Positions 24,822 to 37,867 of a stretch of DNA of 62,000 nucleotides are shown piece after piece. The DNA lies in contig NC_088296.1 of assembly GCF_032854445.1 (NCBI RefSeq), forward strand, positions 19,705,853 to 19,767,852. The letters are read 5' to 3'. The DNA comes from Liolophura sinensis. Lineage: Eukaryota; Mollusca; Polyplacophora; Chitonida; Chitonidae. The position numbers and the translations under genes were made by a program. The notes beneath the pieces are model-generated. The model searched no databases. It was not told where the DNA came from and saw only the letters and a list, made by a program, of their open reading frames with translations. Numbering within the stretch: position 1 is the first letter of the stretch; each line of letters begins with the position of its first letter.

Positions 24822-25028
24822 TTGTTTATTTTTTTTTTTTTACTTAATTCGTGTTTTACGCCGCATTCAAGAATATTTTACTTATGTGACGGCGGTCAGC
24901 ATTACGGTTAAGGAAATCGAGCAGAGCCTAGTATAAATCTCCGACCATCCCCACGTTTTTGCACTCACTGCGATTGCACTGGTGAAATGCGCCTGGGTCA
25001 GTGCTAACCAACAGGCCACGGAGAGTCC
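24822..25028 (-). mobile_element. SINE-A copy, diverged
   Basis: Poly-T, then TTCGTGTTTTACGCCGCATT and GACGGCGGTCAGCATTACGG. The core is partly deleted; the remnant head is CTAACCAACAGGCCACGG. Confidence 0.75.
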
Positions 25029-25712
25029 CCTCTAGACTCGTTGAACGATTCTTCACCATTGTTAGACAGGTCGATCAATGTACAAATTTTCAGCGCAGTA
25101 CAGAGAGCTCAGAGATGGAAAATTAAAACAATTTATGAAAGTTCTTAGCTTAGTTTAATGTTTCTATCGAACATGCTTACAACCAGCTTGATTCATGCAT
25201 TATTTCGTACACATTTCCTTGGGACTGGAAATCGGTCTTGAAATAAACGATATGGAGTGACTCTTTACTGTTTACAAGTGTGATAGAAGTGTCAGATTCG
25301 TCGATTTTATTCAAGGACATTTGCCATAAAGGTGAGCAAGTTCAAGTCTTGAGGAAATCCACCGTTCCTTTATACCATTTCGTAGCTAATTTTGATGGTC
25401 TTCGCCATCCTAAAGACCTCTCCTAATGTTAAAATGTTACAGATAACTATACCATTCTTAAAGCCAAAGAAAACGCTAAACTGAAGTACATATCAGATGA
25501 AAGACCATTAAACACTGCCCGGGAAAATTAGTTTTTCAATTAGTTTTTTAGAATTTTTCCAACCGAATTCAAAGGCTTTTAATCATCAAATTCTAAGGTG
25601 GTCTGTACTGGCCAAGAGATTCACATTTTTTCCTTGAAATATTTAGTTTCTTTGTCTATACATTCACTGATCTGCATGCATATGTATTTAGAACGATGTA
25701 CTCAAGCGGTGT

Positions 25713-25935
25713 TTGTGGCAGGGCGAGTCCATACCGCCAAAGTGATGCCGCCAGTGAAGCAACATGCCGAAGACACCTGACATGACAACCCACCCACTCA
25801 CATTAATGTGACACCTGGCCGAGTCATCTTTCCTTGCTCTAACCTCTCACTGATGAGAGCATGGCGACACAGGAGCAAATACAATTTTAAAAGCCTTTAG
25901 TATGACACACGACGTAAAAACCCAAGCATGCTTAC
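25713..25935 (-). mobile_element. SINE-C copy
   Basis: GTTTGTGGCAGGGCGAGTCC, then CATGCCGAAGACACCTGACA, CCTTGCTCTAACCTCTCAC, and TATGACACACGACGTAAAAA. It mirrors 6846-7165. Confidence 0.6.
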
Positions 25936-27540
25936 GTATACATATACCAATCAGAAAACATGACATTCTATCACCTGCGTATAACTTGCAAGAATGGGCA
26001 TTTCTAAGAAAATCCTGCATCGTGCTTCATTATTCACAGTTTCTATGTTCTGAAGGGGAGCAACATTTATCACTAAGCCATCGAATGTTTTGAGCATGGG
26101 TACCAGAGAATCGACGTATACCAAGCAAAAGTATCAATAATAAAACTGTGAACTTCGTACACTCAAGGTTTCTAAATTAATGATGGTTCCGCACTGTACC
26201 GTATTGTTCCAAACTGGAACCAAGTCAAGGCACTTTAGCTGTCTACCGCTAGTCCACCTAATATTAAATTTCCAAGCCTATATATCGGACAATGCCTCAA
26301 ACGCTATAGAAGCTCTAACCGTAAATTTTGTGAAATTTCGAACGTCATTTTGAAAATCCCCTTGAAAATAACCTTTAAAAATGATAACTACGCAGAACAC
26401 TTTAGTTTGAAGCGATGCACAATTGCAGAAAAAAACGATAGTGCGCGATTATCGAGAAGGGATAATGACATTCAATATCTTCGTTCCTACAGAGGTGACA
26501 ATATAAATGACTACACCACAGAGAGTAAAACCGGAGCAGGGACTGTGGAGATGGAACCGGATATTTAAGAAAGTGACAGCTCAAAATATCGCCATTGTGT
26601 TAGTTATTCAATGCGCATGATCTTATCAACTATACAAACAATGGAGCCTACTAAGTTACCTGCTAAGGTACTAAGGTACAACATACTGCTGGTGTCATTC
26701 GATACTTGTTTGTGTATCGTTCCGATTTTTACAAAGCTAGATATTGATTTGAGTATGGACAGCAAAAAAGAAGTATACTTCCAGATGGAGTCGTAGAATG
26801 AATGACAGAACTCCGTTGGAACTGTTAAACTGGTTTCAGTATATTTGAAAATGCAAGTGTGATAAAATTTATGCCAAAGAAGACTGACCTTAAAAGTTAG
26901 TTTTTGGCTTTTGTTTCAAAGTGAGAAAACTGGTCGACTTTTCTGCATGAAGGCCACGTATTTCAACACAGGTACGTAATTTTATAGAGTAAATGAACAT
27001 GACTATATAACTGAAGACGAAACCCTACTATCACAGCTATTGTCTCATGGTCCAGGTGTATCTCAGTGCCTTTAACTCAGTTATGACGGATTTCATACCA
27101 ATGAGAAGAGGACTTGGGTAGTTCTGATGTTTTCAGGCAATCTAGGATTGAGTCGCCAAAAACATGTTTGACTTAACTTAATATTTCAACCATAAAAATG
27201 TTTAGTTTACATCGATAAAAGGTTAAATAGTGATACATTTACGCTAACACTCGTAAACTTGTGCATAAATTAAACTCTTGTAGCTACAAAGAGAAATAAG
27301 CGTGAAAGTGAAATTTCAGGTTGGACAATAATTTGTAAAATATGGTTTGTACCAAAGAATTTTCCTTTGGATTTAGATAATAGAAATGTATGTAACCTAT
27401 AGCAAAGGGATTATACTAATAATAACTTTGGAATCAGAAATTAGTCTGGAGAATATGGACTGCGTAAAGAAACTGTGGACTGAGAATGTTCCAGTATACC
27501 TGGGTGTAACTTACCTATATGAGTGGTTATACATGCAGGT

Positions 27541-27783
27541 GGTGCCTCAATGGCGGAGAAGGTTAACACTCCAGCGCTACCCATTGACCCTGAATCATCT
27601 CAACCAAATCGTTGCTGTGAGTTCAAGTCCAGCTCATGCTTCCTCTCCTGCCTTACGTGGGAAACTCTTCCAGCAACCTGCGGCTCAGCCCGGTTTCCTC
27701 TCCCCATAATGCTGGCCACAGTCGTACAAGTGAAATATCCTTAAGTACGGCGTAAAACACAGATCAAATGAGTAAATAAATGC
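27541..27783 (+). mobile_element. SINE-A copy, core partly deleted
   Basis: It starts at GGTGCCTCAATGGCGGAG (degraded head), has GTGAGTTCAAGTCCAGCTCA (B-box region), loses part of the core, and ends with AAGTACGGCGTAAAACAC. It mirrors 5149-5415. Confidence 0.82.
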
Positions 27784-27889
27784 ATCATGTAGATAGTTGT
27801 CAGTAGCGGTTCTATGCATTTGAGAAGGGCGTATTCTTCGGGTTGTGTTTTTCTTGGTCGTGTTGTGCATTTTCGAAGTATGTGTATTT

Positions 27890-28105
27890 GCTTTGGGTTT
27901 TACGTCGTACAATTTTTCAGTCATATGACCACGTCCTTAGGCATGTACACATATAATGTGTTTTCTTGTGGCAGGGCGTGTCCATTCCGCCAAGGTGCTG
28001 CCGACACTGAAGTATCATGCCGAAGACACCAAACATGACACCCAGTCACACTAATACTTCCAGCGGTCATGTTTCCTTGTTCTAAACTCTCAGTGCTGAG
28101 GTAAA
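27890..28105 (-). mobile_element. SINE-C copy
   Basis: It begins GGGTTTTACGTCGTACAATT (tail), includes GGCAGGGCGTGTCCATTCCG and CATGCCGAAGACACCAAACA, and ends near TCTCAGTGCTGAGG. It lies about 300 bases upstream of exon 1. Confidence 0.65.
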
Positions 28106-28360
28106 GGGACACAGAATTAATTCTGATTGGCTGATGTGAGAAAAAGACAAGACCAGTCTCTGCTGTGCGTAGGCTGGAGTTTAGGTATGGTATATGTACA
28201 TTACATTTATTCAGTATTGAGCAAGCCTGCAGGACTTGAACTGTATCTCCACTGTCAGCCAGTCAGCGTCGATTCTGTATCCCTTAACATCCATTATTAT
28301 TTATACCCATTCTCTGTACGCATAATATTTGTCATAAACGATTTTCATTATGCAGCATTA

Positions 28361-28371
28361 TTTTTAAAAGG
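28361..28371 (+). promoter_or_regulatory. Possible TATA-like box upstream of exon 1
   Basis: TTTTTAAAAGG lies about 45 bases before the exon 1 ATG, a plausible but close distance for a core promoter with a very short 5' UTR. A closely related TTTTAAAAATAAT stretch is kept in the left inverted arm near 4686-4698. The placement is inference only; a 5' UTR intron could move the true promoter far upstream. Confidence 0.2.
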
Positions 28372-28413
28372 CGTGTTGTGTTTTCCGATAGGCTGGTGAG
28401 TTGACAAAAGAAG

Positions 28414-28505
28414 ATGGAATATCGGTACATCAGAGTGGGGTGGACAGTCTGGCTGTTTCTGGTGTTTTTACTCACAAAAGATGCCACATGCCAACAGGAA
28501 GGAGG
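28414..28505 (+). CDS. Exon 1: start codon and signal peptide
   Basis: The ATG opens a 30-codon stretch with a basic N-terminus (MEYRYIR), a hydrophobic core (VWLFLVFLL) and a small-residue region before CQQEGG, as in a secretory signal peptide. It ends in phase 2 at a moderate donor (GTAACA). If the intron is retained, the next codon is a stop (GGG TAA). The phase fits the EMI exon at 30353 exactly, which is the main reason to place it as first coding exon. The exon lies in the right arm of the large inverted duplication, and a mirror copy at 4558-4640 has lost its ATG. Confidence 0.72.
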
Positions 28506-31500
28506 GTAACATATGACTAGTTTACATGCTAGAGCATCAAATTATGTGGCATCTATAGGTACTATAAAACAATAAACTATGGGGGCAAGGAAGACGAGCC
28601 AAGAAAATGAGGAAAAAAATTCATTTTTGAGGAAAAGTTTCTATTACCCCCAGTATTTTATGTATATTCATAGTGAGCGGTCCGAAAATACGTGAAAATC
28701 AGAACATTCTGGGAACGTAGAACCAGCTTCATAGTGCCCCCCAAATCGGGCACTCCCAATCATAAACACCTGTACTGACAGCCATCACTATTGACATTAC
28801 CACAGCAGGCTACTGAATTTCCGGGCTGACCGCCAGGACCTGTGATTAACTGTGGTATGAAACCATATGAACGCCCCCCAAAAGAAGGCTGAGAATCGTT
28901 CTCACTACTGTGTGTTTCACCACATCATATACTCCGTATTGAGAAATAAAACCAAGCGTTTCATTTATTTATTTATTTAATTGGTTTTACGCCGTACTCA
29001 AAATATTCCACTTATTCGACGGCGGCCAGCATTATGGTGAGAGGAAACCGGACAGAACCCGAGAGAAACCACGACCATCCGCAGGTTGCTGGCAGACCTT
29101 CCCAATTAAGACCGGAGAGGAAACCAGCATGAGCTGGACTTGAACTCACAGCGACCGTATTGGTGAGAGGCTACTGGGTCATTCAAACATTTCATGTACC
29201 CTTTAACACAGCGGTTATTGCGTTCCAGTCGGTTTCGTTCTGTTCTCACATCGGTTATGGTTTAAAGTGAATTGTTCTTACAACGGCTAAGTTCCGTTCA
29301 TGCGAATACTAGCACACAATTTAAGTAATTTCCAACATACCGCCTAAAACACAAACCAGGATTCTTTTAGTGGACTAAACATCCACGAGGCAAGTTCACA
29401 TTGCATTGTTGTTGTGTATGAAATCTCATGACAACATAGCATTTGGAGTCATTCTAAACTAGTGATGTCTAATAAATTGCAGCTAAAATATCTGTATTTG
29501 TCTTTTCGTACATACGACGACGCCGTACTCAAGAACATTTCTCATAGTCAACAACGATGTGAATGTCGTGTTAAACAGATCTATGAATAAAAGTAAAAAA
29601 TATAACTCGCAATAATTTGTTTGTGTATTGTGACTTGAGTCGGTTTTTAATGTAAAGGCTCAGACAAAATAATTAGTACAAAACCTTTTTGGTTTTATTT
29701 ATTTATCTGATTTGTGTTTTACGCCGTACTCAAAATAATTTCACTTATACGACGTCGGTCAGCACGATGGTGTGAGGAAACCGGGCAGAGCCCGGGGGAA
29801 ACCCACGACCATCCGCAGGTAGCTTGTTGACCCTCATATGTACGGTTGGACGAAAAATTTTTGTAACGTTGCATGTAAATCTTGAGTTCTGCGTTATAAT
29901 ATACATATAATTACCATTATCATTATCGCTGTTATGACCAATACCATTACCAATAGGATTATCATTATCACTGCGATTATATTTTTCGCTAGTATGATCA
30001 ATACCACTACCAATAGAATTATCATTATCACTGCTATTGTCATTATCGCTGTTATGACCAACACCATTATCAATAGGACTATCATTATCAATGCCATTAT
30101 TATTTTCGCCATTATGATCAGTACCATTACCAACAGAATTAAAATTATCATTGCCTTTGTCATTTTCGCTATTTAGACCAATAGCATTACAAAGACGATT
30201 ATCATTATCACTGCCATTATTGTTATCGCTACAATGACCAATAGCATTACCCATAAGATTATCATGATCACTGCCATTATCAGTATCGCTTTTATGACCA
30301 ATACCATTGCCAGTAGGAATATTATTGTCATTACTGTTACCATACATTACAGGAGAAATGTTTGCAGAAGAACCATCATGCAGTATATGGTAAAGGAGGC
30401 GTATTACACCCTTTGCGGATGGAAATGGGTGTTACATCAGTGCACGAAATATAGGTCAGGAGATCTTTTGTTTTATTTATATATGAATACATTTGTGCTT
30501 GAGGTTTTACGCCGTATTTAACAATTTTGAAGTCAAGGGACGACGAGAAATCATTAGGTGTGTATACATATTCTGTTTCTTGTGGCAGGGTTAAAGTGCT
30601 GTCGCCAATGAATTATCATGCCGAAGACACCAGACATGACACTCCACCAAGTCACATTCACAGTCGCTGACACCGGGCCAAACAGTCCTTTTTCCTTGAT
30701 CTAATCTGTCAGTGGTAAACGCCCAGCCTGACACCAACAAGTTCCAGTTTCAAAGTCTTTGGCTTGATCCCGGGTCTCCAGACTTAGAACGGAGACTCTA
30801 ATGATTAGGCCACCGAAACGGTCCTCTCGACTTCGAGGCGGACGCTCTAGCAATTACGCCACCGAAAACACCAAATTTATGATGTGATTAGTGTTTAACA
30901 CCATACTCAAGAATTTCTTAACTAAAGAGAAAACCTGCGAGCAACTGGCCAAAACCCTTGGCACTGCGGTGAAAATCTTTAGGGTTTGGAAGGAAGAGAT
31001 TTTAATTTCTGAGTAAGCCTGGCATTAGAAGCTTACAGGCAACAATAAAAACAGGTTTTGACTGTAGAAAAAACCTGCGGTCCACAATAAGAACTACATA
31101 TATTCAAACCAACGGAAAAACTTGCACAACGCTGAGGAAAACTTGCACAACGCTGATAAAGAAATACAACCACTGAGGAAGCCTCAAGCTGCATAACGAA
31201 ATCATAAGTTAGTATACAACAGATAGACCGTCCTTCCTACAGTGGGAACGTTAACATTCGGAAATCTTTAGAAAAGATGTCCGTATTTCATTATTTGTTT
31301 AATTATTTAACGTCTCAGTGCTGGTCTTGCCTTGCTTCTTGTGTGGTCTGAATGGCGATATGGTTGGCACATTCATAACTGACGTCATATCAAAGACAGC
31401 CTATACGAAGTTTAGCCACTGTATTCCAACTCAGTCTTGGTCATATCTCTGTAGGCCGGTGATCATGTATATGTCCTCGAATCATAGCCCACAAGGAATA

Positions 31501-31568
31501 TTCCATTTACTTCCATGTTAATGTTTTGTCCCACAACATTGTCCTTAGATCTGTGAGCCCTGACCCCC

Positions 31569-31599
<31 letters not shown>

Positions 31600-34500
31600 A
31601 CACACACCGGCCTGGTAATCCTTGTCCCTGACACAAGTTCAGTTAAATTCCCATTCTAAATTCCGTTTGACCAATGAAATTTTTTTACAAATGTAGTGGA
31701 AAAAGGCAAAAGTCACGGTCGGACGGCTCCTGGCTGGAAGAATCGCTGTTTGTGTATAGTTGTTACTTTAAAGCAAACCTTTACATCAAGCAATGTGGCG
31801 TAAAAGCCTAGAATGATGTGTTTTTTTAAAATCGCTTGGAACGGACCTCTGTAGAGGAGTGAAATGTTCAGCCTTCTGGGCTGGGCACTAAATGTAAAAA
31901 AGAACAAAAAACAAAACAAAATGACCAGATTCGGGGTTGAACCAAAGCCTCCAAGTTATACTCTCTAGGCTGTAATGTGGAGGCTCTAAACTTTGAAACT
32001 CAGAAGACTAATTGTAGCGCGTTCACGTTTGTATAGGTATGTAACAAAGTACAAAACAGCTGACGTGCTAGTGTGCTGTAACGGATGGGAAGCTGGGACA
32101 ACTGGAAGTAAAGACTGTGACATACGTAAGTTAATAAGATATATATACATGTGAAGAATTAATCTTGCTCTCACTAGTTATGGGGACTTGGTTATTTTTT
32201 GATTGATATTTTACGCCGTACTTAAGAATATTTCACTTATATCACGGCGGCCAGCATTACTGCGGGGGAAACTCACGACCATCCACAGGCTGCTGTCAGA
32301 CCTTCCCACTTGCGGCCGGAGAGGAAGCCAGCATGAGCTCGACTTGAACTCACAGCGACAACAGTGGTGAGAGGCTCCTGGGTCATTACGTTGCACTAGC
32401 GCGCTAACCAACTGAACCACGGAGTAACCCTTTAGAAGGGGCAGATACACACTTTGGTTACAAAGCCTTTCTTCCAATGGTTATTACATATTCATAAGCT
32501 CCGTTCTAAACAGTACATCTGTTGGTTGGTAAATGGCCTAAAAAGTGCTCGTCTACCCTCTAAAATGAATAGAGACACTCTGGAAAGTCCGCTGTCTGAG
32601 TGATGCTAGAATGTATTTTGTTACTATGTTATAATATTGTGTCATATTCAACATAATATCTTGTTAGTCTAATAGACTCTTTATGCTGAATTAACAAATG
32701 ATATGTATTATTTTTAACAGAGCAACCTGCTGCATTAGTAGAATACATTCTGTCTTCACTCAGGCAACAGACTTTCTGTTAAAATTAAGTGATTTATTTT
32801 TTGAGTGACGTGGAAACAAAGACGCGATACAGTCTGTAAAGTAGATAGGCAGTCGGTGACAGATGTTATTTGGTGCGAGTTAGTCCTAGCGGATAGCGAA
32901 TCGGCTGTCTTCTGATGAACATAATGATTGTGTTGAATTGATAGAATATGTGTTATATTTTACAGAAATAACAGAATAACAAAGAATTCCTGTTAAATTT
33001 AACAGATTATTTTTTTTAGTGTACCATAACTTGTTGCAGTTTGAAAATTAAAGCTTTATATATATATGAGCCAAAAAATAACTACATGTCATAAAGTAAT
33101 TTCATTTATAATAATACCGTTGTGTTACTTTTGCCAAAACTACTTTTTATTGACTTATCTTCACTGCTGTTTCCTCATGCAGCGATTTGCTTTCAACGTC
33201 TCGGAGATGACCGTGGCACGTGCAAGAACTCTGGGAAGTGTGTATCACCAGATAGGTGTCAGTGTGCGGCAGGGTACGAGTTGCCAGAGTGCACTGGTAA
33301 GTTACCAACAGTTATCCACAGCGTGCGTTCTATTCGTCTATATGACCGGCACTGCCACCAGGTTCAGTGGCCACCAGAGTACTCGGAATATCACTATTCC
33401 CGAAGTTGGGCATAAAAGAAAGTTAAAAAAAATGCTTGTTTTGCGACAAAAACATCTTTAAACTAAGAAATATTCACTTAATTCTTGAAATAATGTCTGA
33501 CATCAGCTCTGAAAGAATAATTAACCACTTTTGAAATAAAAATTGACCAGTTTTGACATAATCATGCTGACTACTTTTGAAGTAAAAATTAAGATGCACT
33601 ATTTTCAAAAATAGAATTTTTTTAATTTCCAAGGTAGTGTGAAAGATTCTATCAAATTAGTCTACGCAGCAAGGCCGATAAACTGTCATATGAGTTTTAT
33701 TGCAGTCTACCTATAGTTGTTGTTGTTTTTTGTTGTTGTTGTTTTATTATTATTTTGAGAGTTAGGAGTTTATGGCCGAGCGGTTAAAAGTGTTTGCCTT
33801 CTCTTCGACTTTTTTCAATACACTCGGAATTCCAGTTTTATTCACCCATGAAGTGTAAAGTTCTTGACGATAAAATTAAAATTAAATTAATAAATCAATG
33901 AACAGACGCAGAAAAAGACAGGCCAATTAATAAATTTATAGTGAGAGGGAGTTTGTTCTACAGAACTATATGAACTCAGGAAACTGAGTCATATCGCTGC
34001 GACATGAGTTTTCCCATAAAAATGACCCAACTCAGAAGATTGAGTCATATCGCCACACCATTTGAGTCATCGAAGATTTCATCTTATTATTGTGGTAGCC
34101 TAGTGGAATGAGTCATTTGATTTATCATCTGGGTCACCAAAATATTCATACTAGTCTTCCATGATTTAGTCGGTCTGCTCTTATGACTCGGGTTTCTGAG
34201 TATTTATGTTATATATTTATATTTAAAAAATCTTTGTTTTTTTTTTGTTTGTTTTTTTTCCACCTGCAGACATAGACGAGTGTTCCACAGAGGACCATGG
34301 ATGCGATTACATGTGCGTAAACACTAACGGATCCTACACGTGTCAATGCCCGCATGGTCTCGGTCTACTGGCCGACCAACGCACGTGTGGACGTAAGTAA
34401 ATGATTCGGTCTACTGACTGATCGTGAACGTAAGTAATTGATTAGGTCAACTGCCTGATCAACGCACGCGTGGACGTAAAAAAAACTGATAAGGTCTGCT

Positions 34501-37500
34501 GACTGATCAACGCACGTGTACACGCAAGTAATTGACTCGGTCCACTGACTCCTCAACGTACGTGTGTACGTAAGTAAATGACTCGGTCCACTGACTTCTC
34601 AACGTGCGTGTGTACGTAAGTAAATGACTCGGTCTACTGACTTCTCAACGTACGTGTGTACGTAAGTAAATGACTCGGTCCACTGACTTCTCAACGCCCA
34701 TGTTAACGTAAGTAAATGACTCGGTCCACTGACTTCTAAACGCCCATGTGTACGTAAGTAAATGACTCGGTCTACTGACTTCTCAACGCACGTGTGTACG
34801 TAAGTAAATGACTCGGTCTACTGTCTGAAGATTGCCAGTGCGGACAACGATAACACTCCTACATGGATAAAGTATATGTACTTCATAACTTACAAAGAGC
34901 GTCCCCAGAAAATTGTCACGAGGGTCAATTTCTCCATCTATATGACGAGGCTCGAAAGGCCAACTAGGCAGCTTCCTGCCATCCAGTAAACAGTATAAGC
35001 GATCAAAAAAATAAACTATATATGTTCTCAAACATTGCACATGTTTATACTATATACCTCTTGTAGCTGTCAATACTGTGCTTACCCTTGTGGTAAAATT
35101 TCAAAACCTGGAAGAAAATAACGCCGCCAAAAGTGAATTATACATATGTTGTGCGCATAAACCTTTACAAAGATGTCTAGGCCGTGGGTTTCCCCCGGGC
35201 GCTGCCCGGTTTCCACCCGCCATAATCCTGGCCGCCGTCGTATAAGTGAAATATTCATGATTACGGCGTAAAACACCAATCAAATAAATAAATAAATATA
35301 AAGACGTCTAAATATTAAATAATTATGCCTTGTTGTTTGTATCTGCATTCTAGCGTCCTGCTATGATATCAAACCCGTGGGGAAATGTTTGAACGACCAG
35401 ATTTGTAAATTCCCAGACATATGTGAATGTGCGGATGGATTTGTACAACCAAAGTGTGAAGGTATAACATTTAGTATTTATTTTTCATATGTAATACACG
35501 TTCATGAAGGCAGTCAAGTTTATTTATTTATTTTTTTAATTGGTGTTTTACGCCGTAGTCAGGAATATTTCAGTTATACGACAGCAGCCAGCATTATGTT
35601 GGGAGGAACCGGGCAGAGCCCAAGGGAAACCCCCCACGCCCTGCGATCTTATAAGATTTATTTGAATTACCTACATGGTAATCTGGCGAGAGCATAGGGA
35701 TTTTGCCAATATAGGGTTAAATGATTTTGGGAATCCTTGTCAGAACGAAAACCAAAACGTATATGCTCCGCACCAAAGTGGTCTGAAGAGCGAGGTCATT
35801 TTGTTAATATGTCCTTTCTTTCCATGGACAGCACTACCAGCGAGGGTTTCGTTATTTGGGGAAAAATGCCCGATAGTTCTTCTGCAATAATTTACATCCA
35901 CTCATGCGATTCATCTACATATGAAATAGGACATAGTTCATCCCATGTAACATTCCGCTTCTCGTGGTAAATTTTGTTCATAACGATAGGATGTACACGA
36001 AACCACGATCTCATAATATGCAGGTCTGGATTTCCGTGTCGACTTGAACCAAGGCTCTCCGGTAAGTGAATAGTTCGTGTTAAAAAATAGGGGGCAAGTC
36101 TGAAATGTATGTATGTATGTATGTATGCATGCTTTGGATTTTACGTCGTACTTAAAATTATTCAATCATTCAAGACGGGTAGTCGTTAGGTGTGTGGGCA
36201 TATATTGTGTCCTTATGGCAGGGTGAGTATGCCGAAGACACCGGATACGACACTCCACCCAGTCGCGTGATTCTGACACCAATCCTTCCAATCATGTTTC
36301 CTTGCTCTAGCCTCTCAGTGCTGAGCGCCAAGGGAGGCAGCAGCAAGTGCCTATTTCCTTGATATGACCCGACCTGGGTTTGATTTCGGGGCCTCCCGAC
36401 TTCACAACATGGAATGATATGATGTTAAAAATTTGACCCATCAACCGACAGACCTACCGACAGACTCAACAACCCGACTTATAAAGCTACGTACATGTAT
36501 ACATACATACACAAATTACTTCACATGGGCACTTCATTCCATGAAGTGATTTGCATCAAGGCAATAAGAGGTCGTCCAGGCATCCAGAATGTTCTAATCA
36601 CCAATGGTCATTTCATAGACATGCTGGCTTCCTCTCCGGCAGCACGTGGGAAGGCCTGACAGCAACCTGTGGATGGTCGTGGATTTCCTCCGGGCTCTGC
36701 CCGGTTTCATCCCACCATAATGCTTGCTGCCATCGTATAAGTGAAATATTCTTGCGTACGGCATAAAACACTATTCAAATAAAATAAATAAATCATTTCA
36801 TAGAGAACTATGAAACACAATGCTGTGGCTTAAATACTGTGTGTCCTACCTGAATAATTCTTCACAGCTTTTAAAACGAAAACTGCTATTTTCGGTGGAC
36901 GAAGTATACAGTTCTAAGAGTTAGATTAATGATCCCAGCGTCTACAGAGCTACACGTGCTTATTTGACTGATTTATTCATTTCATTGTTGTTTTATTTGA
37001 TTTATTTTATTTGATTGATGTTTTACGCCGTACTCAAGAATATTTCAATTATACGACGGCGGCCAGCATTTTTGTGGGAGGAAATCCATTGGTATTTTAC
37101 GCCGTAATCAAGAACATTATGGTGGAAAAACCGGGCGGAGCCCGAGGGAAACCCACGACCATCCGGAGCTTGCTGCCAGACCTTCCCACGTACGGACATG
37201 CACTCAATGGCAGCTAGTAGATTCCTAAAATATTTAATCAAAATGAGACATTTGTACTTCTCAGATACACTACCTGTGAACTGAACAAATATTCTGCTTG
37301 TCAATTTTACGTCTGTAAAACATACATTGTCCTATTTATGCACTTTATTAGATGTTGACGAGTGTTTGACCTCGCCCTGTGATCAAGTCTGCGTAAACAC
37401 GCCTGGGACCTTTTCGTGCGCTTGTGACAAGAGTTTCATTTTACGTCAAGGCGACAGGACCTGTGAACGTAAGCACGTGTTCATTTTATTTATTTATTTA

Positions 37501-37778
37501 TTTATTTACTTTAGTGTTGCTTAACACAAAACCTAAGATTGTTTCACACAAACAATGTCTGAAGGGAGGAGACAGGAGTGCCCAGCTTAAACCACCTGGC
37601 AAGTTACTGACGTCTTTTCCCACATGCCATGTGCAAATGTGCACATTTATATCCTACATTTACCACCTTCAGCAATAAACTATTATCATAATGAGGTCAT
37701 TGCGCATTGTTTTGCACTATCCCTTAGGTTAGTGTTTTAGCATCATAAAGCAGACTGCTTGAGAGTTCGTGTTGATTC

Positions 37779-37867
<89 letters not shown>

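Larger units (their letters stand above)
23190..29490 (-). repeat. Right arm of large inverted duplication
   Basis: This is the mirror partner of 3570-9490. It holds the intact signal-peptide exon and the presumed promoter region of the EMI/EGF gene. Between about 24650 and 25700 the arms no longer match clearly. A SINE there (24822-25028) has the same orientation as the one at 7916-8068 in the other arm, so those two are independent insertions made after duplication. Confidence 0.85.

Noticed and set aside
26350-26796. Two frames in the right inverted arm (72 and 61 codons)
   Set aside because: The matching stretch in the left arm is broken by indels with no sign of frame preservation, so they are unlikely to be coding.
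29745-30347. 200-codon Asn/Asp-rich frame on the minus strand
   Set aside because: It is generated by the 60-bp minisatellite and a SINE-A copy.
32018-32036. Longer version of EMI exon 3 using an acceptor at 32017 (phase 1)
   Set aside because: Length and phase would also work alone, but it would not join in frame to EMI exon 2 and would insert ARSRLYR-like residues inside the domain.
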